From positions 2,728,001-2,792,000 of the forward strand of contig OZ345361.1 of NCBI GenBank assembly GCA_977006965.1: DNA of 64,000 nt. The letters run 5' to 3'. This DNA is from Phymatolithon calcareum. Taxonomy: Eukaryota > Rhodophyta > Florideophyceae > Hapalidiales. Shown here piece after piece: positions 40,800 to 51,340 of the stretch (positions are counted from its first letter, which is position 1; each line of letters opens with the position of its first letter). The notes beneath the pieces are model-generated. The model had not been told where the DNA came from. It saw nothing but the letters and a program-made list of their open reading frames with translations, and did not search any database. The position numbers and the translations under genes are program-made.

Positions 40800-43700
40800 C
40801 TATGAGCCCACAGAGCTAGGCACTTGCTGATCATCAGGGTAAGAAGCCAAGTCGAAGGTGAGCAACCGCGAGGAGTTCAGGGAAACATCGCGATAAATTC
40901 CGAGCAAAGCATCTGCTTTTTCGAAAAACGCATCCTTCAAACTGATGACAATAGTCTGAAGTTCTGGGGCTCGGTTCCGAATATAATTGGAGACCTTCCC
41001 AACATTCAGGTTGTCAAGAGCAGCATCAATTTCGTCTAGCACGAAAAACGGACTTGGTCGGTAGTCATGAATCGCAAAAAGCAAAGCCAGCGCAGCAACC
41101 GTTCGTTCGCCACCGCTAAGCTGATCCATATCCCGAAAGCGTTTCGTCGGAGGCATAGCATTGTACTTAATGCCGCCAAGATAAGGCTCCACTTCTTGTT
41201 CCAAAGACAAATAAGCCGTACCGCCCATAGGATAATTGGCACTCAGAGTGAGCTGCTTGTACACCTCATTAATCTTGCCCGCGACATGGTCGAAACACTC
41301 CCGAAAGGCTGCTTTTCGTTTCTCGATAATATCGTTGTACGCTGCATTGGCTTCTTGTGCTCGCGACCGCGCCTTCTCAGCTTCACGATCCGTTTCGGCT
41401 AAGCGCTGTTGAACATCAGCCATGTGATCTTTTGCACGCATGTTCGGAGCCATTGTATCCAGCTGTGATGTTATGCTCGCGATGCGCTCTGTCATTTCGC
41501 TCAACTTTCTAGAACGCACCTCTGCCTTCGCGTTTGCATTTCCTTGCAGATTTGTGGGAAACATAGAATAGTCAACCACTATATTTGCTGCTTCGGCAAC
41601 TGGATCTTGGGGCTCCTGTTCCGTTTCATTGGTCTCATCAACCTCCATATCGTCGGACTGGTGTCGCCGACGCGACGGAGTGGCACCCCCAGTATTTTCA
41701 TTTCTTAGTGTACAGCCCATGCTGCAATCTGCAGAAACACAAATGTGAACTTGAGCAACTCTTGCATCCGATAATATCGTCCCTCGTTTTGAACGCAGAT
41801 GTTCCACACTCGACTTCTGATGCGAAAGACTAGCTTCCAATTCCGCGACTGCATCCTTTCCTCGACGATATTCTTGACGCTTGTCCCTCAACAAGGCGTA
41901 CTTTTCTTCTCGCTCTCCGGAAAGTTTGGTTATCAGCTCCTGTCCACTCTCCGCTCGACTTATAAGCTCTGCCCGTTTGGACGCCAGGTTCTCCAGACTG
42001 GCTTCCACACGTTCAATTTGGGCTTCATGAGACTTGATCTTCGCTTCTAATCTTGCAACCAAATCGCTACCCCCGGCTGAGGTTTCATACTTTAGGGTTG
42101 ACGTAATTCTGGACTGCATTGCCTCCAATTCAAGGAGTTTGTCCCGCAAGGCATCAGCCCGCTTAACGAACTGCGATTCAAACTCTTGAACAGTAGCAAT
42201 TCCATGGCGTTCAGCAAAGTCCCCGAAAAGCTCATTCTCCAATCCGTGAAGCTCGCCCTCAATTTTCTCATATTCAGCATTTGCTCTTTTGAAGGCATCT
42301 TCGGTACTTCGAACTTGCTGTTCCAGAATATTGATTTCGTTCTCACAAGTTTTAGCTTCACGCTTGGCGCTGTTACACCTCGACTCAGCATCGGCGCGGT
42401 CTGTGTCCAGAATTGCTATTTTCCGATTCAGACTGTCCATTTTTTCGGCCAAAGCTGCAACTGATCTCCTATCCGACGCTGCGGCGCCCATGGCGGAAAG
42501 CTCCTCTTGAGCTTTTGCTCTCTTCCGCTTCAGGGCTTCGATCTCAGATCGATCCCATTGTGCAGCACGATCTCTCGCCGAACGACTTGTCCCACCAGTC
42601 ATAAAGCCAGCTTTGTTAATGAGAGTTCCATCCAAAGAACAAATCTTAATCTTATGTCCGTCTTCATATCTCAAGCGTCTTGCTTCGTCAAGCGTATCAC
42701 ATACCACTGCATTACCTGAAGCATACAAGACAGCTTTTTGAATTGACTCATGATGGTCCACGACATCCACTACCAGCCGTGCTGTTCCTCCCAGACGTCG
42801 AAGAGCCTCATCTGCTGGACGCGGACGAATGCTTTGCAAAGGAATGAATGTTGCCATACCAACTCTTTGGTCCTTCAAGTACGAAATGCATTCGGACCCA
42901 GTTCTGTTATTGTCCACCACGATAGCGTTCATAAGCTTTCCAAATACAACAGCAATCGCTTCACGGTATCTTGGTTGCGTTGGTTTGCACAGATCTGACA
43001 GTCTTCCACGAACACCGGGGAAAAGCCTTTGCATGGACTCGAAAGCTTCATTAAATGCACGTTCACGCGAACTTTCGTTCATGTCTGCTTTTGCGTCGCG
43101 CAAAGCTTGCGTAGTTTGGTTGACCGTTCTTTCCAGTTCCGCACGAACCCGGTCTCGTTCTCCTCCAACTTCTCCTTGTCTCTGGCGCTCTGCAGAAACT
43201 GCGGCGAGCTCTGCCCGAGCATCCTGCGCCTGTTTTCCCAAATCTTCAGCTCTTTGCCGGAACGTCGTGAAATCGTTCATGGCAGTTGCGTGCCTTCGCT
43301 GAAGCTCACTGTGTCTGCCAACTGCGGCATCTTTCTGTCTCGAAGCGCTACTGCGACTTTGTTGCGCCACGGCAGCGGCCTGTTGCAATGCCGCAGTACG
43401 GGTTGCCGCAACTTCCTTTAGAGAACGGTATTCCGCCATGCTGGCATCTGAAACGTTGGCTCGCTCGGCATCTTCGATTTCCTTCTTCAAGTCAGCAATC
43501 TCCGTCTCAACCCCGCGAAGTTCTTCTTTCAGTGTATCAACAGTTGATGACCGACTGCTCACATTCTCTTTCGCCTTCTCCAAACTGCGTTCGTCCCCTT
43601 TCAAGCGCCGACGTGCGCTATTGAGTTCGGTTTTGTACTTAACCTCTTGCGGTCGAAACTTATCAATTTCATCTTGCAGACGTTTCACCTTCTTTTCCTG

Positions 43701-44600
43701 AGTCAGGCGCTTCTTATCTAAAGCGGCGACTTCATCTTTCGTCCTCAGCAACACGGCATGCTTCTCGTTCAACGCCGCTTGACGCTCTGCAAGGTCTTTA
43801 TCTGCATCACCAGCTTCGTCCGCGCAAGTCTCAATCTCCTGATCAAGATGATACAATCGAAACATAGCCTGCAGAGTTTTGATTCTCGCAACTTCACCCT
43901 TCAGTCGCTGATATTTATCTGCTTCCTCCTTCTGCTGCTTGTACTGGCGCTTCTCCGCAGCCATGGATTTGCGCTTCGCCCATTGTTGTGTAACTAGCTC
44001 TTCAGCCTCATCTTTTTCTTTGCATGCTTCATTGTAGGAATCGCGATACTCGGCAGACCCTGAAACTTCTTCAAACATTGTAGTGAGTTCGCGTGGTGAT
44101 TTGGACGCTATTCCTTCCACTTCGTTCTGAAAGACGAGAAAATTTCGCGCCTTGACAAGTATTCCAATTTTTGCCAGTTCCTTGTTGTAGCGCTCAAGAC
44201 TCATGAGTCTGCGGTTGACGCGGTACTCTGATGTTCCAGATAGGGTGACAGTTCTAGAAAACTCGACGGTGCCCGCATCATTTCCCTTGTCGTAAAATAG
44301 TTTGACAACAGCCTTGCGGTGCTTAGGATCGTCATCAGGGTCGGAAAGATTTCTGTAGACTAAATCTCGGAGTTGATTTCCGCGTAGCTGTGAAGTTCGG
44401 ACGCCCAAGACGAAAGAGATTGCATCCATCAGGTTGCTTTTGCCGCTGCCGTTTGTGCCGATGACCGCGTTAAACCCTTTGAACGGTCCGACGACAACTT
44501 TGCCACCATAACTCTTGAAGTCTTCCAGTTCGAGACGGTCCAAGCGGCCAGAGACCTTCTCTGAAGGCACTGAACCTCCATTACCTTCTTCGTTGTCCAT
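40800..44600 (-). CDS. SMC1: Cohesin subunit SMC1
   Basis: A 1266-residue ATPase of the cohesin ring, which holds sister chromatids together. The ATG at 44600 (MDNEEGNGGS) is preferred over an earlier in-frame Met, since the N-terminal head starts soon after (LELEDFKSYGGKVVVGPFKG). Walker A is GTNGSGKS (49-56), followed by SFVLGVRTSQLRGNQLRDLV, typical of SMC1. The first coiled coil, the hinge (GVRGRLSDLCKP, then HKIKICSLDGTLINKAGFMTGG) and the second coiled coil follow. The C-terminal head has LSGGERTVAALALLFAIHDY and Walker B FFVLDEIDAALDN. An acidic, probably disordered insertion (DDMEVDETNETEQEPQDP) interrupts the second coil. The gene is intronless, against many introns in plants and animals. 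Confidence 0.95.
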   Translation of the reverse strand: MDNEEGNGGSVPSEKVSGRLDRLELEDFKSYGGKVVVGPFKGFNAVIGTNGSGKSNLMDAISFVLGVRTSQLRGNQLRDLVYRNLSDPDDDPKHRKAVVKLFYDKGNDAGTVEFSRTVTLSGTSEYRVNRRLMSLERYNKELAKIGILVKARNFLVFQNEVEGIASKSPRELTTMFEEVSGSAEYRDSYNEACKEKDEAEELVTQQWAKRKSMAAEKRQYKQQKEEADKYQRLKGEVARIKTLQAMFRLYHLDQEIETCADEAGDADKDLAERQAALNEKHAVLLRTKDEVAALDKKRLTQEKKVKRLQDEIDKFRPQEVKYKTELNSARRRLKGDERSLEKAKENVSSRSSTVDTLKEELRGVETEIADLKKEIEDAERANVSDASMAEYRSLKEVAATRTAALQQAAAVAQQSRSSASRQKDAAVGRHSELQRRHATAMNDFTTFRQRAEDLGKQAQDARAELAAVSAERQRQGEVGGERDRVRAELERTVNQTTQALRDAKADMNESSRERAFNEAFESMQRLFPGVRGRLSDLCKPTQPRYREAIAVVFGKLMNAIVVDNNRTGSECISYLKDQRVGMATFIPLQSIRPRPADEALRRLGGTARLVVDVVDHHESIQKAVLYASGNAVVCDTLDEARRLRYEDGHKIKICSLDGTLINKAGFMTGGTSRSARDRAAQWDRSEIEALKRKRAKAQEELSAMGAAASDRRSVAALAEKMDSLNRKIAILDTDRADAESRCNSAKREAKTCENEINILEQQVRSTEDAFKRANAEYEKIEGELHGLENELFGDFAERHGIATVQEFESQFVKRADALRDKLLELEAMQSRITSTLKYETSAGGSDLVARLEAKIKSHEAQIERVEASLENLASKRAELISRAESGQELITKLSGEREEKYALLRDKRQEYRRGKDAVAELEASLSHQKSSVEHLRSKRGTILSDARVAQVHICVSADCSMGCTLRNENTGGATPSRRRHQSDDMEVDETNETEQEPQDPVAEAANIVVDYSMFPTNLQGNANAKAEVRSRKLSEMTERIASITSQLDTMAPNMRAKDHMADVQQRLAETDREAEKARSRAQEANAAYNDIIEKRKAAFRECFDHVAGKINEVYKQLTLSANYPMGGTAYLSLEQEVEPYLGGIKYNAMPPTKRFRDMDQLSGGERTVAALALLFAIHDYRPSPFFVLDEIDAALDNLNVGKVSNYIRNRAPELQTIVISLKDAFFEKADALLGIYRDVSLNSSRLLTFDLASYPDDQQVPSSVGS

Positions 44601-44867
44601 ACTAATGATGCAGCAGCGACGTTCTGCAGAGAGTTGAAACCAACTTCTCCGCACGAACCGTAATCCCTTTGGACGAACACTTTGCTTTTCTCGGTTCCCG
44701 CCAAATTCAACACCCGCATTCCTGATTTTTGAGATTTTTATGAAAAGGATCATCCAAATTTCTAAAATATTTCCATATTGCATCTCTATCATACGAGTAG
44801 TACGTTTTTACTTGCTCACCCTTCTAATAGTCCTGTACTGCCGACAATGCCCGTGCGTTTCCAAGAA

Positions 44868-44880
44868 GTACTGTACAGTA
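44868..44880. promoter_or_regulatory. GTACTGTACAGTA palindrome upstream of SMC1
   Basis: AGTACTGTACAGTA lies about 270 bp upstream of the SMC1 start codon, with another TGTACTG at about 44834. The same palindrome recurs upstream of several other genes here. Regulatory use is inference. Confidence 0.3.
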
Positions 44881-45151
44881 TCTGCGAAATAGAGAATTTT
44901 GACAAGATCGTACTCGGACACTGCTGGCAGTGAAAGCATTATTCGAGTGGCACCTCTCGAAGAATGCTTTTTCTGTTTATTTCTTCCCCGAAATTCTTCG
45001 TTGAACGTGTTTAGACAGCGGTCGGCACAGCGAAAAGATATATATACTTTCCTGATGCTCTTCGGCGGTGATCCCGTACATTGCACGGCCATGATCAACC
45101 ATGCCTGGTATGCTACGTTAAAAGAAAGCAACAGCAACAACTTGTTGACAG

Positions 45152-45535
45152 AGGGACCTTCTTGAGAATTCGATTTTTGCGTCCGCAGTACCAGTCTGGA
45201 AAAGTCCTCAAATCCAGTCCGAAATAATTTCACTGGTAATGAGGACGCGGCATAGGTTTGGCGTGGCTGATGTGCCCATTTATGGGACATTTTTTCTCAT
45301 AACGATTTTTAGTTTTCGGAAGTGGAATTGCTTTTCAACCAAACTTTTCGTGACGTTTCAAGTTTTTGCTCAAAAGTGTGCGAAAACATCTGAAGCGAAA
45401 GTATGCAAATCAACACTCAGCCACTGAAAACCTATGCCGCGTCCTCGTAACCAGTCCACGAAATAATGACTGGTCATGAGGACTTTTTTGACTGGGTCTA
45501 TGCCGCGATTTTGATGAATTCTCAAGAAGGCCCCT
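45152..45535. mobile_element. Foldback MITE-like element, 384 bp
   Basis: The left arm (45152 to about 45285) and the reverse complement of the right arm (45535 to about 45405) match in order: AGGG[AG]CCTTCTTGAGAATTC at the ends, then AAAGTCCTCA, then GAGGACGCGGCATAGGTTT and GTGGCTGA near the centre. Arms of about 130 bp enclose a centre of about 120 bp without coding capacity. Terminal inverted repeats, small size and intergenic position between SMC1 and the ABC-F gene fit a MITE or foldback element. A target duplication was not identified with certainty. Confidence 0.6.
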
Positions 45536-45709
45536 CCCCCAGCATCTATGAGTGTCTAGTGCAAGCCCCAAGACTGCCCTCGTCTTAACTGCCGGCATTC
45601 TGTGAGTAAGGAGGTTTACATACCGCACTCGTCAAAATTTTGAAAACACCGTCCACATCACGGTCTTTACTCTTTTGAGCCCCCAACCCCAATCGTTCTA
45701 TACACTAAT

Positions 45710-48364
45710 TCACTTCTTCCATCGTTTTGCATTCATTTCCTTGACCCTTCCAGAGCCGACCCCGGAGCCTCCAAACTTCTTCTTTCTCTTCTCCTTCTTA
45801 TCCACATAATCAGGAACTGTTTCGACAACAATTTTCGGCACATTCTTGATCTCGGCTACACCGGGAATAAATCGCGCCTTCAACTTTTGACTCAGCTCAT
45901 CGTGCTTTTCCATGTATGATTTGTAGTCCCCATCATACAGAACAAGCTCCTGACCCTCCACGGCCACAATTTGCGTCGCCACTTGCGACAATAGGTATCG
46001 GTCATGACTCACGATCAAAAGTGTCCCATCAAAATGCTGCAATGCCTCTTCAAGCATTTCCTTCGCCGAGATGGACAGATGGTTTCCAGGCTCGTCCAAC
46101 ACCAATACGTTCGCCGGCTTCAACATGATTTTCGCCAGCGCGAGCCGGGCCTTCTCACCGCCACTCAGCGACTCGACTTTCTTCTCCACAGCATCTCCCT
46201 TGAATAGGAATTTTCCGAGGAGCGCGCGGACCTCCTCGTATCGCATAAATTCGGGCGCCGATTGCTTCAGTGTCTCAATTACAGAAAGCTCCAGGTCCAG
46301 TGCGTCAGCTTGATTCTGTTCATAGTACGCTACAGAAACATTGTGCAATTGCGTGCATTCTACAGAGCCCTCGTTCGGTTTCTCCATTCCAGTTACCATC
46401 CGAAGGAGTGTACTCTTCCCGCTTCCATTCGGTCCAACAATTGCAATCCGGTCCCCGCGCTCAATGTCCAGATATGAATCCTTGAACAGAATCTCATCCT
46501 CATAACCGTGCGTCATGTCCTCGATTTTGACCACTTCGCGTCCAGAGCGTGGTGCAGGTGGAAATCGGAACACAAGCGGTTTCCCCCCATGCGGTGGCTT
46601 GCGCACAAGCTGCCCACTTTTTTCCATCCGGTCGAGCAATCGCTGTCGGCTCTTCACCTGACTCACACGTGAGGGCGAGTTTCGGTACGAACTGATGTAT
46701 CTCTTCTGCTCAGAGATGAAGCGTTGTTGTTTCTCGTACGCCGCTTCCCACGCCTTTCTTCGCTCGGCCTTCAGCTTCACGAACGTAGAGTAATTTCCTG
46801 GGTAAGATACTGCTTCACCACCCTCAACTTCGACAATTTTAGTCGAGACGCGATCCAAAAATTCACGATCATGCGATACGATGACCATTGGTAAAGCACA
46901 GCTCTGCAAGAAGGACTCGAGCCATTCGACCGAATCACTGTCGAGATGATTCGAAGGCTCGTCAAGCAACAACAGATCTGGGTCTTGCATGAGCACCTTT
47001 CCGATTCCAATGCGAACCTTCCACCCACCGGAGAAAGACGCTACGAGCTTGTCATTGTCATCCGGCTCGAACCCGAGGCCTGGCATAACTTTGTCAATCC
47101 TCGTATCAATGTTCCAGGCGTCCAGGTCATCACATAATTGCCTTCGTTCTTCCAGCTTATTGAGTAATCCCTCGAGTTGTTCTAAGTCATCCCCCGCCGC
47201 CGTGATTTCCTCTTCAATCCTCTTGTATTCCGCAAGGGCCGCATGCTCTTTTACAAACGCCGTCGTGAATTCCTCTCGCAATGTCCTTCGTGGATCTAAT
47301 TCGTCCACAAATTCTTGTCGCAGAAATGCAGCTTTCGTCCTCGAAGACGCAGTGACAACTTCGCCTTCAGTCGGTTCCAAAAGACCTGCAATTAGCTTGA
47401 GTTGCGTGGTTTTCCCACACCCATTCTCCCCGACGAGACCAACTCGGTCCCCAGTCTGGACGCTCCAGGTGACACCTTGGAGAATGGTCGTATTTCTGAA
47501 TACAACAGTGACATCTTCCAGTCGAACAGATGTATATTTCTCCCCTCCCGTCCCGTAGCCACCAATATTTGTCCTCTTCGGGTCTGCAGTGGACCGCTTT
47601 TTCTTCTCTTTCTTCAACGTATTCCGCCGTCCTTCCAGGGTAAAGTCTGCAATGTCCTCTCCAAACGCCTCAAACTCCTGCACCACCTCTAAGTCCGGCT
47701 CAAAATCAGGTTCATCACTCTTGGCTGTGGAGTCCTCTTCCACTTGTTGGGGTACCACTTGTACCTCTGGTGGTTCTTCCGCCACGACGATCGGCTCTAT
47801 GACTTTCTTCAAGCCTTTTGCCCCTTTTGCAACCTTTTCTTTCTTGGTCTTCGCTCCACCCAATGCCTCTGCAAGAAGCTGGTCAGGGTCAACAACCGAG
47901 TTGGCAAACACGTTGACAGCGTTTGCATCATCAGCAATGACGACACTGCTCTTTTTACGCTTCCCCTTCTTATTATCCTTCTTGGAGAGAGCCTCTTCCG
48001 GCAATGTCGGAGTGACATCGTTCAAGGGTGCATCGACACTAACCGTTTCGTCGCTCGCATCTGCGACACTTTTTGGCTTGCGCTTAATTTTCTTCTCTTT
48101 TTTCGGCGCGACAGGAGTTTCTGCCAGCGCCGCGGCGAGAAGGTCCTCCGGTGCAGTGACTGAGGCGAAGACGTCGACGGCATTGCTCTCGTCGTCGCGT
48201 ACACGCGTGCTCTTGCCACGCGCGATTTTCTTCATCGTCACTTGGGATGGACGCCGCGGGCTCACGCTATCGCTGGCTCCGCATAGTGGCGGCCGCTGGG
48301 ATAGCCGTCGAAGCCCAACGGCACCAGTGGGAGTTGTAAAGGCCGTCTTGTTGCCGGGCTCCAT
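45710..48364 (-). CDS. ABC-F family ATPase (translation factor type, ABCF5-like)
   Basis: An 884-residue soluble twin-ATPase without membrane segments; ABC-F proteins act on ribosomes. Domain 1 has GENGCGKT (312-319), SGGWKVR (445-451), LLLLDEPSNHLD (464-475) and SHDR. Domain 2 has GPNGSGKS (644-651), LSGGEKAR (733-740) and VLVLDEPGNHLS (754-764). The linker between them (RRKAWEAAYEKQQRF and on) is the P-site tRNA-interaction motif region. RFPPAPRSGREVVKIEDM and ISAKEMLEEAL resemble the plant plastid ABCF5 branch. The second D-loop has Ser where Asp is usual and Gly for Thr. The first 270 residues are Lys-rich and acidic by turns and contain a repeated module (56-92 and 144-177, both NAV[DN]VFA, then P[ED][DQ]LLA[AE]AL). 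The N-terminus is basic and Ser/Pro-rich; plastid targeting is possible but not shown. Confidence 0.9.
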   Translation of the reverse strand: MEPGNKTAFTTPTGAVGLRRLSQRPPLCGASDSVSPRRPSQVTMKKIARGKSTRVRDDESNAVDVFASVTAPEDLLAAALAETPVAPKKEKKIKRKPKSVADASDETVSVDAPLNDVTPTLPEEALSKKDNKKGKRKKSSVVIADDANAVNVFANSVVDPDQLLAEALGGAKTKKEKVAKGAKGLKKVIEPIVVAEEPPEVQVVPQQVEEDSTAKSDEPDFEPDLEVVQEFEAFGEDIADFTLEGRRNTLKKEKKKRSTADPKRTNIGGYGTGGEKYTSVRLEDVTVVFRNTTILQGVTWSVQTGDRVGLVGENGCGKTTQLKLIAGLLEPTEGEVVTASSRTKAAFLRQEFVDELDPRRTLREEFTTAFVKEHAALAEYKRIEEEITAAGDDLEQLEGLLNKLEERRQLCDDLDAWNIDTRIDKVMPGLGFEPDDNDKLVASFSGGWKVRIGIGKVLMQDPDLLLLDEPSNHLDSDSVEWLESFLQSCALPMVIVSHDREFLDRVSTKIVEVEGGEAVSYPGNYSTFVKLKAERRKAWEAAYEKQQRFISEQKRYISSYRNSPSRVSQVKSRQRLLDRMEKSGQLVRKPPHGGKPLVFRFPPAPRSGREVVKIEDMTHGYEDEILFKDSYLDIERGDRIAIVGPNGSGKSTLLRMVTGMEKPNEGSVECTQLHNVSVAYYEQNQADALDLELSVIETLKQSAPEFMRYEEVRALLGKFLFKGDAVEKKVESLSGGEKARLALAKIMLKPANVLVLDEPGNHLSISAKEMLEEALQHFDGTLLIVSHDRYLLSQVATQIVAVEGQELVLYDGDYKSYMEKHDELSQKLKARFIPGVAEIKNVPKIVVETVPDYVDKKEKRKKKFGGSGVGSGRVKEMNAKRWKK

Positions 48365-49752
48365 TGCGGGACGTCGCCGGACTGTTCTTTGGTCTGGTAG
48401 TCAAAGATTGTTTGTGGAGGATGGACGAGATTTACGGGAATGTTGCCTACTTAAGGTCCATAGATTAAGGCAAAAATACTGATCTTTTTACACGTGTAAA
48501 AACCGCTGAATTAGAGGCCAGCATTGTTCATCTCCGTTTTACCTCCGTGAGCTCGTTCCAATCGGGGCGGCCCAAGTGCGTCGTGCCAACCGGTCAAACC
48601 CCTATCATTCTGGCTAATAGCGAAACATGGAGAAGATTCCACTTCTCACATGGGCTCATGAAAAAGGTGAAAGATTGCAACTTTGCCGTCTGGTGTCGAG
48701 CAATCTTCTCTCTGCTCTTCCTCCATGATGTCCGCGTCAAGCCAACATTGAAAAAAGGGCATCAGAAACCACCTTAAAGTACTTGAATGTGTAACGCCAT
48801 TGAGCGACAACTCCAACGTATTCATGCGTCTACTGATTGAGTCGAGTCTTTCGAAAAAGTGAAGTACATCCTGCACCTAGACTAATTTCTCATGCAGAAG
48901 GAAAGGCAGAACTGAGTTTCTTAGCTACAAGTGATCTTCCTGTGGAACGACGTAGTTTCTTAAGCTGCAGTCCATCCATCAAAGCTTTCAGTGCTCATTG
49001 ACCTTGAATAGCCCTCCATGACGTTTTCAATGATCTAACATGCCAGTTCTCGTAATCAGAAGACTATAGTGTAGTCTTTTTCCAAGATGACAGTTCCGTG
49101 AAACAAGTCCCTGTTGCTATATGAATGAAATTGCATTTGTCTTTTGCCGTCTCGTACCCGAAGACAATGCAGTGTTTGATAATATGAATCGTGATCTTCC
49201 TTCTAGATTTACGAATTTTACTATTTCTGATCGTCTATTCACCGTGTCAGTCAGATTTCGAATTCAGCACATTTCGGCTTCAGACACAGCGAGAATCAAA
49301 GTTCAGTCCCAGCAGGCTATTCAGAACTGAATGGCGTCTAGCGGCCCATTTTGGGCAGGTTGGTCAATTGAACCAAACTGAAGTCCCGAACAATACTTGT
49401 AAAAAATCAATGTCTTTTACTGCTTTTAATGGCCGCGTTAGATTAGGCCCAAGGTCTGTAGGTGCTAACCAAGGATGAGGCTACTGGCATCATGCAGACG
49501 TGCAACCCGCCTGAGAAAAGGGACAAGTCCTTGTCTCGGCCATGATACCTTGGAATCAGCGTTTCCAGAGGGCTCATCGTACGTTTGACCTTGATCGGGA
49601 TGTATAACCCCTGCCACAAACATTGCTAGATAATGGCATCAGAGAGGTGTTTTGGAGTATACGATATGCAGACGCGTAAAATTTACATCCAGGGCAAACT
49701 ACGTTTCTGAAGGATGTCACGCATGAGATACATGAACCTGGCAAGATGTCCA

Positions 49753-49850
49753 CTGATATTTGACTCAGGACGGAGACTCTCGAGGACGCTAATGAAGTAA
49801 ACCCAAAGCTCCCAATGGTTATTTGTCCCTTCATGCGGTGTACCTGTCGG
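49753..49850 (-). repeat. Duplicated relic, copy 1 (copy 2 at 51242-51340)
   Basis: It shares TCAGGACGGAGACTCTCG, AATGAAGTAAACCC, GCTCCCAAT and GGTGTACCTGTC with 51242-51340 in the same order and spacing. Minus-strand translation gives NNHWELWVYFISVLESLRPE and on. The family is unknown. Confidence 0.55.
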
Positions 49851-51241
49851 GTCGGTGCCCTCGTTCATACCACGCGCGAATCGGGGAACCACTGTGCACG
49901 CCCTGCCGTAATATAAATAGAAGATAGTTAGCAATAAAGCACTGCTTGGTAAGCCTCTTTGGGGACAGCAGATTCATCACTATCATCATCATCGTTCGTA
50001 CCAAATCAACCGCACAGATAAAGTCAAAAAAGTGAATGGGACCGTTTTGGAAGCCCGCGCTGGACAAATTAGTGATTGCTTCAGCGCTTCCTTCCGAGAA
50101 AAGTGGATCTTGGTCCAAAAACCATCGCGAAAAACAAAGGTAAAGACTATATAGCACAGCGAAGTGTCGAGCATGACTTATTTGCTTTTACAGATTGGAT
50201 TCATCGACAGACTGATTCTCAGTGTTAGTGCCTTACACCACAAGATATTAGCCGAATGATGCAGCAGCACCTGATACGGTAGATCCGAAACAAAGTGATT
50301 AGCGTCGTCTTCCGAGGTCTTTAGCGTCGTTGGCAGCGATGATGGACAATCATGTACAAGACATTTGCGAAGAATATGACGTGCATGCTTTTGCATGATG
50401 TCAATGATGAAAAATAACCGATTTGCATAATTCGTGAGTCATTGAATCTTTAAACGCGAGTGGCGCTCGCGGGAAATCGTGCCAGCACGGCTGTTTGAGT
50501 GTCCGCACAACAACTAAATCAATCGATTTCGAATGTTTCCTTTTGGCGAATATCTATTTGCCAGTATCTGGGTGTTCTTTCCGAGGAGTACGGATTGTGC
50601 AGATAACCGGTCACCTGAAATAAAGAGGTTGGTGGGGCTTCGGACTCGCCGATCTTAATGCTAGTAGCATGTCTATTTGGTGTGACTTTGGTGGCGAGGG
50701 GTTGATGGATGCGCTTTGTCCTGATCATGAGACCCAGAGCTTGTTCAACTTTGTTCTTTGGCTTAGTCTGTTCGTTAGTGCCGGAGCAACGTTGGAGGTG
50801 CGGCAATTCAGGAACCCAAAAAAGTTTAAGACTTCTTGTTTGATTTTCCGACAGTTGAAAAATCGGAGCTTCTCTGGGCGAAGTCTGTTGCGTTGACGTC
50901 AGCCCTTGTCGGTAGTATTGGATTGAGCTTAACTGTTCCGCTTTTCATAATACTTGGATTATTTTGCTGGCAAACTGACCTTGTCGCTTCCTTAAATCTT
51001 TGGCGTTTTGCTAATTGTCACTGAGTTTGTGATTGTATGTCGAGTTTCAAAGGAAGGAAGAGGAGAGGGCGATGGAAGCGTATCCAGAAAGTCGAGACCG
51101 CGCCGGTGAGGAAGGAAACCCGTAGAAGCGACCGATGGGGCTAGGTTCTGAACTTTTTGTGTTCTGACCAGGAGCGTATCGCGTGATTCCAATTAAGACA
51201 GTTCCCCAGTCATGACGAACCATTCTTGCTAAGGCCGTACT

Positions 51242-51340
51242 TATATTTGGATCAGGACGGAGACTCTCGTTGATATTAATGAAGTAAACCCCACAGGCTC
51301 CCAATTGTTATATGTCCGTTCGTGTGGTGTACCTGTCTAT
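51242..51340 (-). repeat. Duplicated relic, copy 2
   Basis: Minus-strand translation gives GVYFININESLRPDPNIS, matching the fragment in copy 1 but needing a frame change for the part before it. It continues open to 51047 without recognisable homology. Confidence 0.55.

Noticed and set aside
44601-44792. Longer SMC1 N-terminus from an upstream in-frame Met
   Set aside because: The extra 64 residues are AT-rich, hydrophobic and unlike SMC N-termini; the ATG at 44600 gives the usual distance to the Walker A motif.
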